A stretch of DNA of 64,000 nucleotides from Iris pallida (taxonomy: Eukaryota; Streptophyta; Magnoliopsida; Asparagales; Iridaceae), in the NCBI GenBank assembly GCA_029216955.1, contig JANAVB010003999.1, positions 4,398,072 to 4,462,071 of the forward strand, given 5' to 3'. A model generated the notes under the pieces. The model did no database searches. It was not told the origin of the DNA and worked only from the letters and a program-made list of their open reading frames with translations. The position numbers and the translations under genes were made by a program. Below are positions 32,946-43,193 of the stretch, in pieces. Positions within the stretch are counted from its first letter, which is position 1. The number at the start of each line of letters is the position of its first letter.

Positions 32946-35663
32946 ATGGCCCCACGACGATCAAATGCTGCCGCTGCCACCGCTGCGAAGGAAAAAGCTC
33001 CGGCCGAGTCTTCTGACAGGATTGCTCGGCGAGCTTCCCGACACGAATCCGCACACCCTGCTCTGAGAGGTAGTTGAACCGATCGAAAACCCCTTCTTAG
33101 GGTGATTCGACTCCCATGAAACTCATCTCTTTTTAGAGATAAGTACATATTGCGCCACCCTTTTTAGGGTTTCGGTTGCATCAACTATCAGTTCTTCATT
33201 TTTATGAAGGCTGCATTCTTGCGCAAATTGTTGATTTGTGCTGACAGGAAGTCAGCGCAAACAATTAAGTTGCGCAGATATCAGCACAAACCTTTGCTTT
33301 GCGCACCTTTAATGATGCGCAAACTGATATTGCGCAAGTCATGTCCGCGCAATCTGAGGTTGCGCAAATCATGTCAGCGCAGTCTGAGGTTGCGCAAATC
33401 ATGTCAGCGCAGTCTGAGGTTGCGCAAATCATGTTTTATGTTTAAAAACAAAATCTTTGTCTTGGACTAATTTTTATCTGTTTGTTGATACAGTTGAAGT
33501 CAATGAAGATCCAGATTACGAACATTTTGTGGGAACCCTCACAGAGTCTGAATACAAAGAGGATCTGTCTCATGTCCATTACCCTCATTATGATCTGCCG
33601 GTCTCCCGTCAGGCTATATTGATTTCTCAAGACAATGAAACTTTGATGTGTTTGATGAACGGACAGCCTTTAGAATCAGCTGATGCTGTAATTCATAAGA
33701 AACCCTTATTCCTATTCGGGGACGCTTTTGAGAGAGCCTCTCAGCCTAGGCCAAGGATGGAAGATAGGGTAGTTCACCAGCAAGATAGATCTTTTTTTAT
33801 ACCCGACATCGCTCGCTACCTTCCTTTGTCACGGTACACTCATGCAAGCTACCCTAGGAAGATGGAATGGAATATCACTCTATTTCAGGATGCTCGGGCA
33901 GGAAAAATCTTCGTAAAGAAGGGGCCACAACATAAGGATATGTTTTATAGCTCTTCCGACAGATATAATGTCCTACTGAGAGGCTTAAGACCTGGCTGCA
34001 TTCCACCAGAGAACTCCTCCATGCTAATGCCTGTTAGGACACCAATATTCGCAAATGAGTTTGCGAAGGTTGAAGGAAAATATCCTGAGCAAGATATAAG
34101 AATGACTGGATTGGTGAATCCAGACTACAAGCGATGGAGTTATATCGCGAATTGGGTTCTGGGAAAATTCCAAGACAGACTCCAACAAATCAACCTATAT
34201 GAAGCAGTGCATGCCACTGTTTACGGATTTGCTCCCAATCCTCATATGTTCTTAGCCTTAGCTGAGAGATACAACTATAGGACCGGAGCTTTCATGACCC
34301 CAGGGGGAGAGATGGGCTTTGCACTCCACGAGATGAAGTATATCTCGTTCTTGCGCATGGCAGATGCTCCGTATGAGGAGTATGTACCAACAAATGATGA
34401 GTTGAACAAGCTCAGAAAAGAGAATCCAGAGATGGTGACAGTGTTCGAAGAACTATTGTGCCATTACAAGATCTGCTCTTTATTTTACAAGAGTGCCACT
34501 GCCCGACCCTCAAGGTATAAAACGAGATTTAATAATCTTTTCTTTTTTTAAAATGAACTGATAAATAATATCTTCATTTGCAGATCTTGGGATTTTGCCA
34601 ATACCTCCAACGGACCTGATTATGGTGCCTATACCAACAGTGGTTATTAGCAGTAGCCATCATTTATCTTATGGTTCTGAGGCGGGCAGCAGCCAGGCTG
34701 TTGCAGCAGAGGCTACTTCTGTTCAACAGGAGTCTATTCCAGTAGGGAATGAACTTGTTGTTAAACCAAACCAAAGTAAAATTGCTTTTCATTTGATCTT
34801 TTTGTGCATCAACAATCAATTAGTAAAATAACAATTTTACTTTTGCAGAAGATCAAGCAGGAGGAGCAACAAGCTCTACTATGGCTCCCTTATTTAAAGA
34901 GCCTATTGTCCAACCTAAAAGAATCGAGCAACCTGTTACCCCGTCTTCATCAGGAGTAGCAGCGACTCCTGGAACTCTAGCCATCAATCAGCAAGTGGTC
35001 CAGTCTTTTACCCGATGTTTCTTTGAGTCGCTGGGATCTCTCGTCCGTAAAATGATAGAGAAAGAAGGGGCTGACTTCATTATGGTTAGGAAGCCCACTT
35101 CTTTCTTGATAAGAGCCATAAGAGACCAAGGAGACGAAGCTCAGGCCACTCTCCTTGAACATATACTGGATGAATTAGAAGTCTCCATCAAGAAGTATAA
35201 AGAACTCAAAAAGAAAGATGTAGACTCTTTAGTACAAGCTGAATTTGAGCGGCTGGCTCAAGCTGCTGATATGGAAAGGTTAACTCTTCAAAATCTGTTA
35301 GAAGCTCATTCAGCAAAGTCAGCTGAATATAATTCTAAAATAGAATCAATTACTCTAGTGGCTGAAAGCAAAGGACGGCGACTTGCTGAGCTGAAGGCTG
35401 AAATTACTCGCCTCCAACAAGAGTTTGAAGAAGAAACTGTTAATCACCAACTGGTGATTGAACAATTTAATGTATTGATTGAAGAAAGGAATGAGTATGA
35501 GACCACTCATGGTGAAGAGATCACTCGCAGGACAGTAGATATGCCCATTTTTGATGAAGAAAGCGGGATGGAGGAGGCAAGAAAGATAGTAGCGTCAACA
35601 CACGAAGAAGAGCTGCAGACATTGAAGCAGCAAATTGACAATCTGATTGTCCCTCCTTCTTGA
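32946..35663 (+). CDS. C antisense gene: spliced protein with plant-mobile-domain-like region and coiled coil
   Basis: Four exons are proposed: 32946-33069 (MAPRRSNAAAATAAKEKAP, phase 1), 33494-34514, 34584-34824 or close to it, and 34849-35663, with GT...AG introns (TTGATACAG, TTTGCAG and TTTTGCAG acceptors). Exon 2 holds about 340 residues; near its end GGEMGFALHEMKYISFLRMA followed by YEEYVPTNDEL recalls the plant mobile domain (PF10536) pattern of a conserved Glu-Met block and a VP-x-x-x-EL end. Exon 4 has long heptads (about 35180-35640), a probable coiled coil. Junction 1-2 is in frame and 3-4 is in frame; junction 2-3 by canonical sites is out of frame by one, so there is either a one-base indel or another site. 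Intron 1 holds a TGCGCA array. Function is unknown; host PMD proteins act in transposon silencing. Confidence 0.65.
33210..33430 (+). repeat. TGCGCA array in intron 1 of the C antisense gene
   Basis: Twelve GCGCA words in 220 bp. The last part is tandem, with 30-bp units at 33331-33360, 33361-33390 and 33391-33420 and a partial fourth (unit pattern TGCGCAA-TCATGTC-GCGCA-TCTGAGGT). The same word dominates the LTR. Confidence 0.9.
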
Positions 35664-36199
35664 TTTTGTATTTGGGTTTTGTTGCTGTAGCTGCATTTTT
35701 GTAATGTCTCATTTTTTTTGATATAAAGGACATTTTGTTTTGGCTCCATTATTTATTGCATATCTTATTCAGATATAAATAATAGATAGATATGATATAT
35801 TTATTGACAACTTAATCGAAAACGACAAGTTGCTGATGTAGAAGATGAACGATGATGAATCGTCAATGTATATAAAAATGAATGAACGGGAATACCGTCA
35901 AGTAATGATGAAAGAACGGGTAAATCGTCAAATGATGTTGAAATGAACGAATTAACCGTCAAATGATAATAAATGAACGGGTTAACCGTCAAAATAGATG
36001 AACGGATGAACCGTCAGATATTATCGAACGGACGAACCGTCGGATGAGTGTAATAAATGAACGGATGAACCGTCAGGTGTTTAATGAACGGACGAACCGT
36101 CGGATGAATGTGATAAATGAACGGATGAACCGTCAGGTATTAATGAACGGATGAACCGTCGGATGAATGTAATGTTTCATTAATTGAGGAACTTCTGTC
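35664..36199 (+). repeat. Eleven-copy dyad array upstream of the small antisense gene
   Basis: From 35848 to 36160 the 16-mer GAACGGATGAACCGTC and variants occur 11 times at 26-36 bp spacing (starts near 35848, 35884, 35914, 35946, 35975, 36000, 36026, 36059, 36087, 36119, 36145). Each holds ACGG and its complement CCGT around a 5-base spacer, thus a dyad. AACGG is also a MYB core site. Copies become more regular to the right, toward the TATA at 36200. Between 35664 and 35848 I see only AT-rich sequence. Confidence 0.9.
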
Positions 36200-36207
36200 T
36201 ATAAATA
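36200..36207 (+). promoter_or_regulatory. TATA box of the small C antisense gene
   Basis: TATAAATA 48 bp before the ATG at 36255, directly downstream of the dyad array. The short leader ends CTCTTTAACATAAAA-ATG. Confidence 0.65.
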
Positions 36208-36254
36208 TAGCAGAAATCTGACAGGAATGAACACTTCTACTCTTTAACATAAAA

Positions 36255-36602
36255 ATGTCTTCCGGAGAAGCATCTAAGAAGGTTGAGACTGTCTCGAAGG
36301 TTCAGAAGGGTATTGAAGAACACCCTGCCGATCCAGTTCAGCCAAAGGAAGCAGAAGCAGGCGAAGGTTCGTCTGCACCCCAGCCACCGCGGGACATTTT
36401 GGACTTCCTGCTCGAACCAGGAAAGACTAAAGAAGAAGAAGCCATGAGGATGGCCGCCTGTAAGTTTCTTGTGGGATCCAGCAAGGAGGTTCTCGGCTCT
36501 TTTGCTGACCGCATTTTTGAGAAGGACGGCAGTGGCCCTCTTCCCAATGTAGAAAAAGATGATAGCGACTATCATATAATAAAATTTGAATTTTATTTAT
36601 GA
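36255..36602 (+). CDS. C small antisense ORF, 115-residue hydrophilic protein
   Basis: Starts MSSGEASKKVETVSKVQKGI and is rich in Glu, Lys and Pro, with a central segment DILDFLLEPGKTKEEEAMRM and an acidic end. No known domain is recognised. It has its own TATA and dyad array. It ends 37 bp from the integrase stop (36639), facing it tail to tail, with AT-rich sequence between that could carry both poly(A) signals. It could be a late exon-like remnant of another gene, but the promoter arrangement supports a real unit. No copy remains in D. Confidence 0.55.
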   Translation: MSSGEASKKVETVSKVQKGIEEHPADPVQPKEAEAGEGSSAPQPPRDILDFLLEPGKTKEEEAMRMAACKFLVGSSKEVLGSFADRIFEKDGSGPLPNVEKDDSDYHIIKFEFYL

Positions 36603-36638
36603 ACTTGATTCTGTCTGATAATTTACAAGTATTTACAT

Positions 36639-37640
36639 TTATACATAATACTTCTTTAAGAATTTGCCATTGATAGGCATCATAGCAACTCGACCATCAA
36701 GTTCTGAAAGTTGATAAGCTCCGTTTGAGAAGACTTTGCTTACAACATAGGGACCTTCCCATTTCGCATCGAATTTTCCTTTGCTCATATGAGTCATAGT
36801 CATAGGACGTCTGACCGTTAGAACAAGTTTTTCTTGCTGAAAGGCTCTGACCTTCACTTTACGATTAAATGTCTTTGAGATGCGGGCTTGGTATAACTCA
36901 ATATGCTGTTGAGCCATTAACCGCTTTTCATCCAATGCCTCTAACTCTTGAAGTCTAAGAAGGTCATTGTTTTCTGTGGTGAGCTCATTGGCAATAGCAA
37001 TCCTTAAAGAAGGAATTTGTAACTCCAAAGGAAGGACAGCTTCACAGCCATACACCAAAGAGAAAGGTGTAAAGCCTGTGGGATTGCGGACTGTAGTTCG
37101 ATAGGCCCAAAGACATTCGCCAAGTTTCTCGCTCCAATTCCGTTTGTTAGTGGATACACATTTCTTAAGGAGCTTAATAATGGTTTTGTTAAAGGCTTCA
37201 GCTAAACCATTAGCAGCAGGATTGTAGGCCATCGAAGCAACATTGTTAATCCGATGATCATCGCAGAATCTAGTAAACTTCTGACTAATGAATTGAGGTC
37301 CATTGTCATGAATGATTCTTCGAGGTACACCGAATCTATAGATGACATGGTGTTTAACGAAGTAAATGACACTGCTAGTCTTGACTTCAGCCAGAGGTAT
37401 AGCTTCAGCCCACTTGGAGAAGTAATCGGTTATCGCCAATATGAACCGATGTCCTCTAGAAGAAGGAGGATTAATAGGACCTATGATGTCCATACCCCAA
37501 GCTTCAAAAGGCCAGGAAGCAGCAGTCAGGTGTAAAAATTTCGAGGGTTGATGAATGAAATCTGCATGGATTTGACAAGTACGATATTTCCTTGCATATT
37601 CAATGGCATCTGATACCATAGAGGGCCAATAGTAACCCAT
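36639..37640 (-). CDS. pol: C integrase
   Basis: Open for 333 codons. The finger ends YRTCQIHA. DDE core: MDIIGPINPP with the first Asp, HDNGPQFIS with the second, and NGLAEAFNKTIIKLL with the Glu. A C-terminal SH3-like part (KWEGPYVVSKVFSNGAYQLS) ends KFLKKYYV. No chromodomain, as expected for Tat elements. Upstream codons (37641-37715) hold the rest of the HHCC finger with a stop at about 37676. It inserts the cDNA. Confidence 0.9.
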   Translation of the reverse strand: MGYYWPSMVSDAIEYARKYRTCQIHADFIHQPSKFLHLTAASWPFEAWGMDIIGPINPPSSRGHRFILAITDYFSKWAEAIPLAEVKTSSVIYFVKHHVIYRFGVPRRIIHDNGPQFISQKFTRFCDDHRINNVASMAYNPAANGLAEAFNKTIIKLLKKCVSTNKRNWSEKLGECLWAYRTTVRNPTGFTPFSLVYGCEAVLPLELQIPSLRIAIANELTTENNDLLRLQELEALDEKRLMAQQHIELYQARISKTFNRKVKVRAFQQEKLVLTVRRPMTMTHMSKGKFDAKWEGPYVVSKVFSNGAYQLSELDGRVAMMPINGKFLKKYYV

Positions 37641-37715
37641 GCGTCGGATGCGATCCTGTAATTTAGGACCAGGTTAATGTGCTCCACAGACGCCATCATG
37701 AGCTTCACGCAACAC

Positions 37716-38906
37716 TTATTTGGCTTCATCACCAGCTAAACAGCGTAGAAGAAGACCATCATAAGTTCGCCGATAGAGTGTTTTGGTGGTTTGATTGTAA
37801 TAAAATCGTAGAGATCGACGTCGAACGCTTGTAGCCTCCTTAGGATCTTCAGGGAGTATGTCATGTACTACGAAATCGATAAAAGGAGTTCTCCAATCGT
37901 CATCAATAACATTGACTTCAGCAAGATTGCTAAATTCAATATTACGATTATTTTCAATACAGAACAGTTCTCGGTTAGAAATAACCACCACCTGATGTCT
38001 TTTGATAGGGATGGCTAAGACAGCTGCAAGATTGGCCAAAGCATCGGCTTCAGTATTGCAAGCTCGTCGAACATAGTCGATGAAGAAAGCTTTGAATGAT
38101 GTGGCTATATTAATTGCCGCTTCATGATAAGGCACTAGGTCTTGATGACGGACTTCATAGGTTCCTCTAACCTGGTTCACAACCAGTTTAGAATCACCAT
38201 AGACTTCCAGATATTCAACATTCAGTTGTTTAGCTAGCTGAAGGCCGACAAGTAAAGCATTGTACTCTGCCACATTGTTAGAGCAAGGTTCATCTAAAGA
38301 GTAGGCTCTTTGGATAGTTAATCCGTCTAGAGAAACGAGAACAACTCCAACACCTGCCACTATAGCACCATTTGGTCCAATTCTTGATGCACCATCAAAG
38401 AATAAACGCCAGGTTGGAAACTCTTCGGAGATCATGTTGACTTCTAATGTCTCGTCAGGAATTTCGTCATAGAGTTTAGATGTCTCAGGCACAGGATGAG
38501 CTGCTAAGAAGTCCGCCAACGCTTGACCTTTGACAGATTTCTGTGGAACATACACCATGTCATATTGAGCTAGTAGGATTGCCCATGTAGCCAACCGAGA
38601 ATTAAGTGTACTCGGTTTCTTCATGAGTACTCGGAGAGGGTTAACTCAAGATATAACATGAATAGTTTGACCAATGATATAATGCCTCATCTTTTGCACA
38701 GCAAACATGAGAGCCAGGCATTCTTTCTCGACCGGACTATAACGATGTTCAGCACCAATCATAGTTCGGCTAAGATAGTAGATAGCTTGTTCATGGCCTT
38801 CTTTGTTCTTTTGGGCAAGTAAAGCACCCAACGAATGGTCCATAGCACGGACATACATCAAGAATGGAATACCAGAGATAGGTGGCACCAAAACTGGTGG
38901 GTTCAT
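37716..38906 (-). pseudogene. pol: C RNase H plus second (archaeal-type) RNase H
   Basis: 38906-38646 is the first RNase H (MYVRAMDHSLGALLAQ, YSPVEKECLALMFAVQKMR), stopped at HVIS. 38624-37716 continues with TWAILLAQYDMVYVPQKSVK and then a second RNase H fold: WRLFFDGASR, GVGVVLVSLDG, NNVAEYNALLVGLQLAKQL, VYGDSKLVVNQV and CNTEADALANLA. The Asp/Glu/Asp/Asp set is present. The added RNase H is diagnostic for the Tat group. Confidence 0.9.
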
Positions 38907-38933
38907 AAGATATTGTTTGATATCGTCGAATGC

Positions 38934-41900
38934 TTATTGACACTCTTCAGTCCAAACAAAAGATACACCCTTCTTCATTAGTTGAGTGAATGGTCTGCAG
39001 CGTCCAGACAAGTTCGAAATGAATCGCCTGATGTACGCAAGTCGGCCTTGGAATCCTTGTAGCTCTTTTAGGTTGCGTGGAGGACGCATTTCTTGGATGG
39101 CTTTGATCTTCTCGGGATCCACATGTATACCCTTAGAGGTAATGACGAAGTCGAGAAATTTGCCACTAGAGACACCCAAGAATGACTTGGTAGGATTCAT
39201 CCTGAGCTGATGTTGACGCATGAGATTAAATATTGTTCTCAAATCTTGGATGTGGTCTTCTTTTAGACGACTTTTAACAGCAATATCGTCAACGTAGCAT
39301 TCGACTGTTTTACGAAGATGTTCTCTGAAAATGGTACTCATAGCCCGTTGGTAGGTTGCACCAGCGTTCTTGAGACCAAATGGCATCACTGTGTAACAAT
39401 AGACTCCTCGAGGAGTGCGGAAAGATGTATGCTTTTCATCTTCAGGATGCATTTTGATCTGATTATATCCGGAAAATCCATCCATAAAAGATATTCTTTC
39501 GAACCCACATGTATTGTCAATCATGACGTCTGTGATAGGAAGAGGAAATTCATCTTTTGGACATGCTTCATTGAGATCTCGGAAATCGATGCAGACTCGA
39601 ACTTTTCCAGTTTTCTTCAAAACTGGGACGACATTGGCTACCCAATCAGGATACTGCTCTTCTCGAATAAAGCCACAAGCGATGAGCTTCTTGACTTTAT
39701 CATCAATTGCGTCCATCATTTCAGGCTTAAATCGCCTTTGTTGCTGTTTGACCGGTCTAGCATTAGGAAGAATGTTCAGTTTGTGAGTAGCAATCTTGGG
39801 ATCTAAACCTGGCATGTCTTCGTAACTCCAAGCAAAGACGTCTATGTATTCTTTAATGAGAAGAATCAACTCTTGCTTATCTGCTTTTGGAAGATTCTTG
39901 CTAATAAAGATTGGCCGAGGTGACTCTCTTTCCCCTACATCAATTTGAATTAGTTGATCTTCAGTAGGAGGTTCACGTTGTTCAAAACGAAGTACCCATT
40001 GGTTATCCATATGTTGAGCCCAAGGATCTGTTTTCGGACTTTCTTCAACATCTTCATCACAGCTTTCTGGTAGTTCAACGGAGACCATGTTAGAAGATAC
40101 GATTATACGATGGACTTCACCGATGCTGGTATCGGAATCCCATGATCTGGAATCAGAAGAATTAGAACGTTCTTCACTATCTGATTCAGAAGCCGCTGGG
40201 GATAACAGTGGAGGAGAAGTATATCCGAGACCTTTCTTGGTCCTGTCATAATACATTTGTGATTTTCCGTTTGGAACTGTTGTACGAATGGGAGTTCGTC
40301 TACCTTTACCATAGTTAAGGCCGCTCTTGAAGTCGTAACCCATCTTTCGGAGGATGTCTTTTGATTGTCGACTATAACGATGGAACTGGAGACGTCCCGT
40401 ATCGTTAACTTTGCTATCATCCGTATAGTTAATCTTTGTTTCCGGTCTTTTATATAAAAATGCTGGACTTTTACCTTTCTTCAAAGAAGGGTGAATACGG
40501 TAAGAATCATCTGGATCTTCAAGCGAGACTTCTGTCTGAAGAGATTGTACGACTCCCAGTGTAATTGATTGGAAGCTATCTAACATATCCAAATAACTTT
40601 TAGTATAATAAATAACATCAATATACTGGAAAGTAGGTACTTTTTCATTGATTTGTACATCAGTATTTACAACAGGACCTTTAACCTTAGCAGGTTTGGT
40701 CAAATTGATTACAAGAGGGAGAGAAAAAGAACGTGGAGGAGGCTTGTTACGACGGAGATCGATAATAAGTGGCTCAGAAGAGGTGAGCTCTCTTTTTTCC
40801 TTGTTGCGATTTAGATCAACAACAAGTGGCTCAGAAGGAATGAGTTGCTTTTTGTCTTTGTTACGACGTAAGTCGATAACAAGTGGCTCAGAAGAGGTGA
40901 GCTCCCTTTGATTTTCATCAGCATCAACTGATTTCTTTTGAACTGGTAAGTGAATAACCAGTGGCTTGGAAGATTGAGGATGAGAAACTCGTCCCTTAAC
41001 AGGTATGATAAGAGTGTCTTGAGGTACTGCTTTTTGATCTTCTTCAGTATCCATAGCCAATACCACCTTCATAAATTCATCCTTGTACATACGAGCATTG
41101 TTGCAATAAGCTTCAACACCCTTGAAAGGATAAAGGTCCGCAACTTCCTTGTGAACTTGTCCTTTGTCATCAACGTATTTAAAGCATTGATGAAGAGTTG
41201 ATAGAACGACATTGTGTTCATGGAGGAATGGCCTTCCCAGGAGAGCATTGTAAGAACAACCATGATTGTCAATGATATAAAAGGTCACCTTTGTGCGAAG
41301 ATTGCCTATTTGGAGTTTTAGGCGGATCTTGCCCAAAGGTTCACTCTTTCCTTGGTTAAATCCCAGAATAGTAGTGATCGTGGTTGAAAGACTATGCACT
41401 GGTATCTTCAATGCATCTAGCATTGTCTTTGGCATAATACTAAGTGCAGACCCTGGATCTATCAGGATACGATCAACCTTCATTGAATCTACATATTCTG
41501 TATAGTAAAGAGGACGATCATGTCTATTATCTTCCATTAGCATATCATCCTGAGTGAAGGTAATATTTGGGATCAGTTCCAAGACACTATGACAGTGATG
41601 ACAAGAGACTGGTTCTGATTCTGGCTTCTTGAGAAGAGTTAAGCAAGTTTCAGCCTGCATCAGAGCTTCACTTAGAGTTTCTCGTGTCTCTTTGAAAAGA
41701 CGCAAAAGTTCAAAGATTGACAGCCTAGCTGGTGTATTAGCTAATTGAGCTAATATATCAAAGTTGTAAGGCTTCTCAAGCCCAGTAGGAGATGACTTCT
41801 TTAGAGGTTTGTCAAATCGAACTTGTTGCTTGCCTTTGTCAGCCGTTGTTGGTTTAGGAGGAAGCATTGTCTTTGGCATAATACTAAGTGCAGACCCTGG

Positions 41901-42149
41901 ATCTATCAGGATACGATCAACCTTCATTGAATCTACATATCCTGTATAGTAAAGAGGACAATCATGTCTATTATCTTCCATTAGCATATCATCCTGAGTG
42001 AAGGTAATGTTTGGGATCAGTTCCAAGACACTATGACAGTGATGACAAGAGACTGGTTCTGATTCTGGCTTCTTGAGAAGAGTTAAGCAAGTTTCAGCCT
42101 GCATCAGAGCTTCACTTAGAGTTTCTCGTGTCTCTTTGGAAAGATGCAA
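38934..42149 (-). CDS. pol: C protease and reverse transcriptase (1071 codons)
   Basis: The protease signature DRILIDPGSALSIMPKTML appears twice in this frame (and once more upstream), then YNALLGRPFLHEHNVV closes the protease. A long Lys/Glu-rich linker repeats SSEPLVIDLRRNK-type units four to five times (about 40700-40980). RT follows: FIREEQYPDWVANVVPVLKK, RVCIDFRDLNEACPKDEFPL, the catalytic ECYVDDIAVKSR at about 39283-39297, and LQGFQGRLAYIRRFISNLSG. It stops at TEECQ (38934), where AFDDIKQYL follows in frame. The reverse transcriptase copies element RNA. Confidence 0.9.
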   Translation of the reverse strand: MHLSKETRETLSEALMQAETCLTLLKKPESEPVSCHHCHSVLELIPNITFTQDDMLMEDNRHDCPLYYTGYVDSMKVDRILIDPGSALSIMPKTMLPPKPTTADKGKQQVRFDKPLKKSSPTGLEKPYNFDILAQLANTPARLSIFELLRLFKETRETLSEALMQAETCLTLLKKPESEPVSCHHCHSVLELIPNITFTQDDMLMEDNRHDRPLYYTEYVDSMKVDRILIDPGSALSIMPKTMLDALKIPVHSLSTTITTILGFNQGKSEPLGKIRLKLQIGNLRTKVTFYIIDNHGCSYNALLGRPFLHEHNVVLSTLHQCFKYVDDKGQVHKEVADLYPFKGVEAYCNNARMYKDEFMKVVLAMDTEEDQKAVPQDTLIIPVKGRVSHPQSSKPLVIHLPVQKKSVDADENQRELTSSEPLVIDLRRNKDKKQLIPSEPLVVDLNRNKEKRELTSSEPLIIDLRRNKPPPRSFSLPLVINLTKPAKVKGPVVNTDVQINEKVPTFQYIDVIYYTKSYLDMLDSFQSITLGVVQSLQTEVSLEDPDDSYRIHPSLKKGKSPAFLYKRPETKINYTDDSKVNDTGRLQFHRYSRQSKDILRKMGYDFKSGLNYGKGRRTPIRTTVPNGKSQMYYDRTKKGLGYTSPPLLSPAASESDSEERSNSSDSRSWDSDTSIGEVHRIIVSSNMVSVELPESCDEDVEESPKTDPWAQHMDNQWVLRFEQREPPTEDQLIQIDVGERESPRPIFISKNLPKADKQELILLIKEYIDVFAWSYEDMPGLDPKIATHKLNILPNARPVKQQQRRFKPEMMDAIDDKVKKLIACGFIREEQYPDWVANVVPVLKKTGKVRVCIDFRDLNEACPKDEFPLPITDVMIDNTCGFERISFMDGFSGYNQIKMHPEDEKHTSFRTPRGVYCYTVMPFGLKNAGATYQRAMSTIFREHLRKTVECYVDDIAVKSRLKEDHIQDLRTIFNLMRQHQLRMNPTKSFLGVSSGKFLDFVITSKGIHVDPEKIKAIQEMRPPRNLKELQGFQGRLAYIRRFISNLSGRCRPFTQLMKKGVSFVWTEECQ

Positions 42150-42752
42150 AAGTTCAAAGATTGACAGCCTAGCTGGTGTATTAGCTAATTAAGCTAATAT
42201 ATCAAAGTTGTAAGGCTTCTCAAGCCCAGTAGGAGATGACTTCTTTAGAGGTTTGTCAAATCGAACTTGTTGCTTGCCTTTGTCAGCCGTTGTTGGTTTA
42301 GGAGGAAGCATTGTCTTTGGCATAATACTAAGTGCAGACCCTGGATCTATCAGGATACGATCAACCTTCATTGAATCTACATATTCTGTATAGTAAAGAG
42401 GACGATCATGTCTATTATCTTCCATTAGCATATCATCCTGAGTGAAGGTAATGTTTGGGATCAGTTCCAAGACACTATGACAGTGATGACAAGAGACTGG
42501 TTCTGATTCTGGCTTCTTGAGAAGAGTTAAGCAAGTTTCAGCCTGCATCAGAGCTTCACTTAGAGTTTCTCGTGTCTCTTTGGAAAGACGCAAAAGTTCA
42601 AAGATTGACAGCCTAGCTGGTGTATTAGCTAATTGAGCTAATATATCAAAGTTGTAAGGCTTCTCAAGCCCAGTAGGAGATGACTTCTTTAGAGGTTTGT
42701 CAAATCGAACTTGTTGATTGCCTTTGTCAGCCGTTGTTGGTTTAGGAGGAAT
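41421..42752 (-). repeat. Threefold 444-bp tandem repeat in the C protease region
   Basis: Copies at about 41421-41864, 41865-42308 and 42309-42752. Each is 148 codons long, so the frame is kept. Each encodes PPKPTTADKG, an ILAQLANTPARLSIFELL helix, a CHHCHSVLEL segment and the protease DPGSA motif. The copies are almost identical; the middle one has CAA-to-TAA at 42189, which splits the ORF. Only the copy nearest RT is followed by the rest of the protease. Confidence 0.9.
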
Positions 42753-43166
42753 TGATACTACAACTGGTGAAGATGTAGAAGGGACCTCTTCAGCAGATGC
42801 AGGTTGTGCCGGAGCAGGTTCGGAAGAAGAAGCAGGATCCTTTTGACCTTCAGAATGATCTTTCAAATAAGCTTTCCCTGATCTGGTGCCTAACAGAATC
42901 TCTTCGTCAACAATAGGATCAAAAGATACCATATTGCAAATCTTGGTTTTGCCTTTAGAACGAGTTTTCTTCTTGGAAGATATCTCAAATTCTGGAGCAA
43001 GATCAGGATGGATCCACATAATTTCACCGTTGTCAAGAGACAAGGGAATAAGACCTTCATTGGATGGAAGCGGGAGATTCTCAATCTCAAGGGTTGCTTT
43101 AGGAATTGGAATGACACCATGCTGTATCATCTGTGGAGGGAAATCCCCAAATTGGACTGAAACCAT
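42189..43166 (-). pseudogene. C Gag-protease linker and first protease copy
   Basis: Follows Gag in frame after one stop (GVVTL*QDEKTVTANMVSV). It has an acidic and Ser/Pro-rich linker, with SFDPIVDEEILLGTRSGKAY, then enters the 444-bp repeat and ends at the TAA noted there. It is probably a Gag-Pol spacer; no enzyme is complete in this piece. Confidence 0.8.
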
Positions 43167-43193
43167 ATTTGCAGTAACAGTCTTCTCATCTTG

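Noticed and set aside
33331..33430. CRISPR-like array (30-bp units)
   Set aside because: Units are head-to-tail tandem repeats without unique spacers, in a plant retroelement intron.
35848..36160. CRISPR-like array of 16-bp dyads
   Set aside because: Spacers are short, AT-rich and related to each other; the region is a 3' UTR tandem array of a Tat element.
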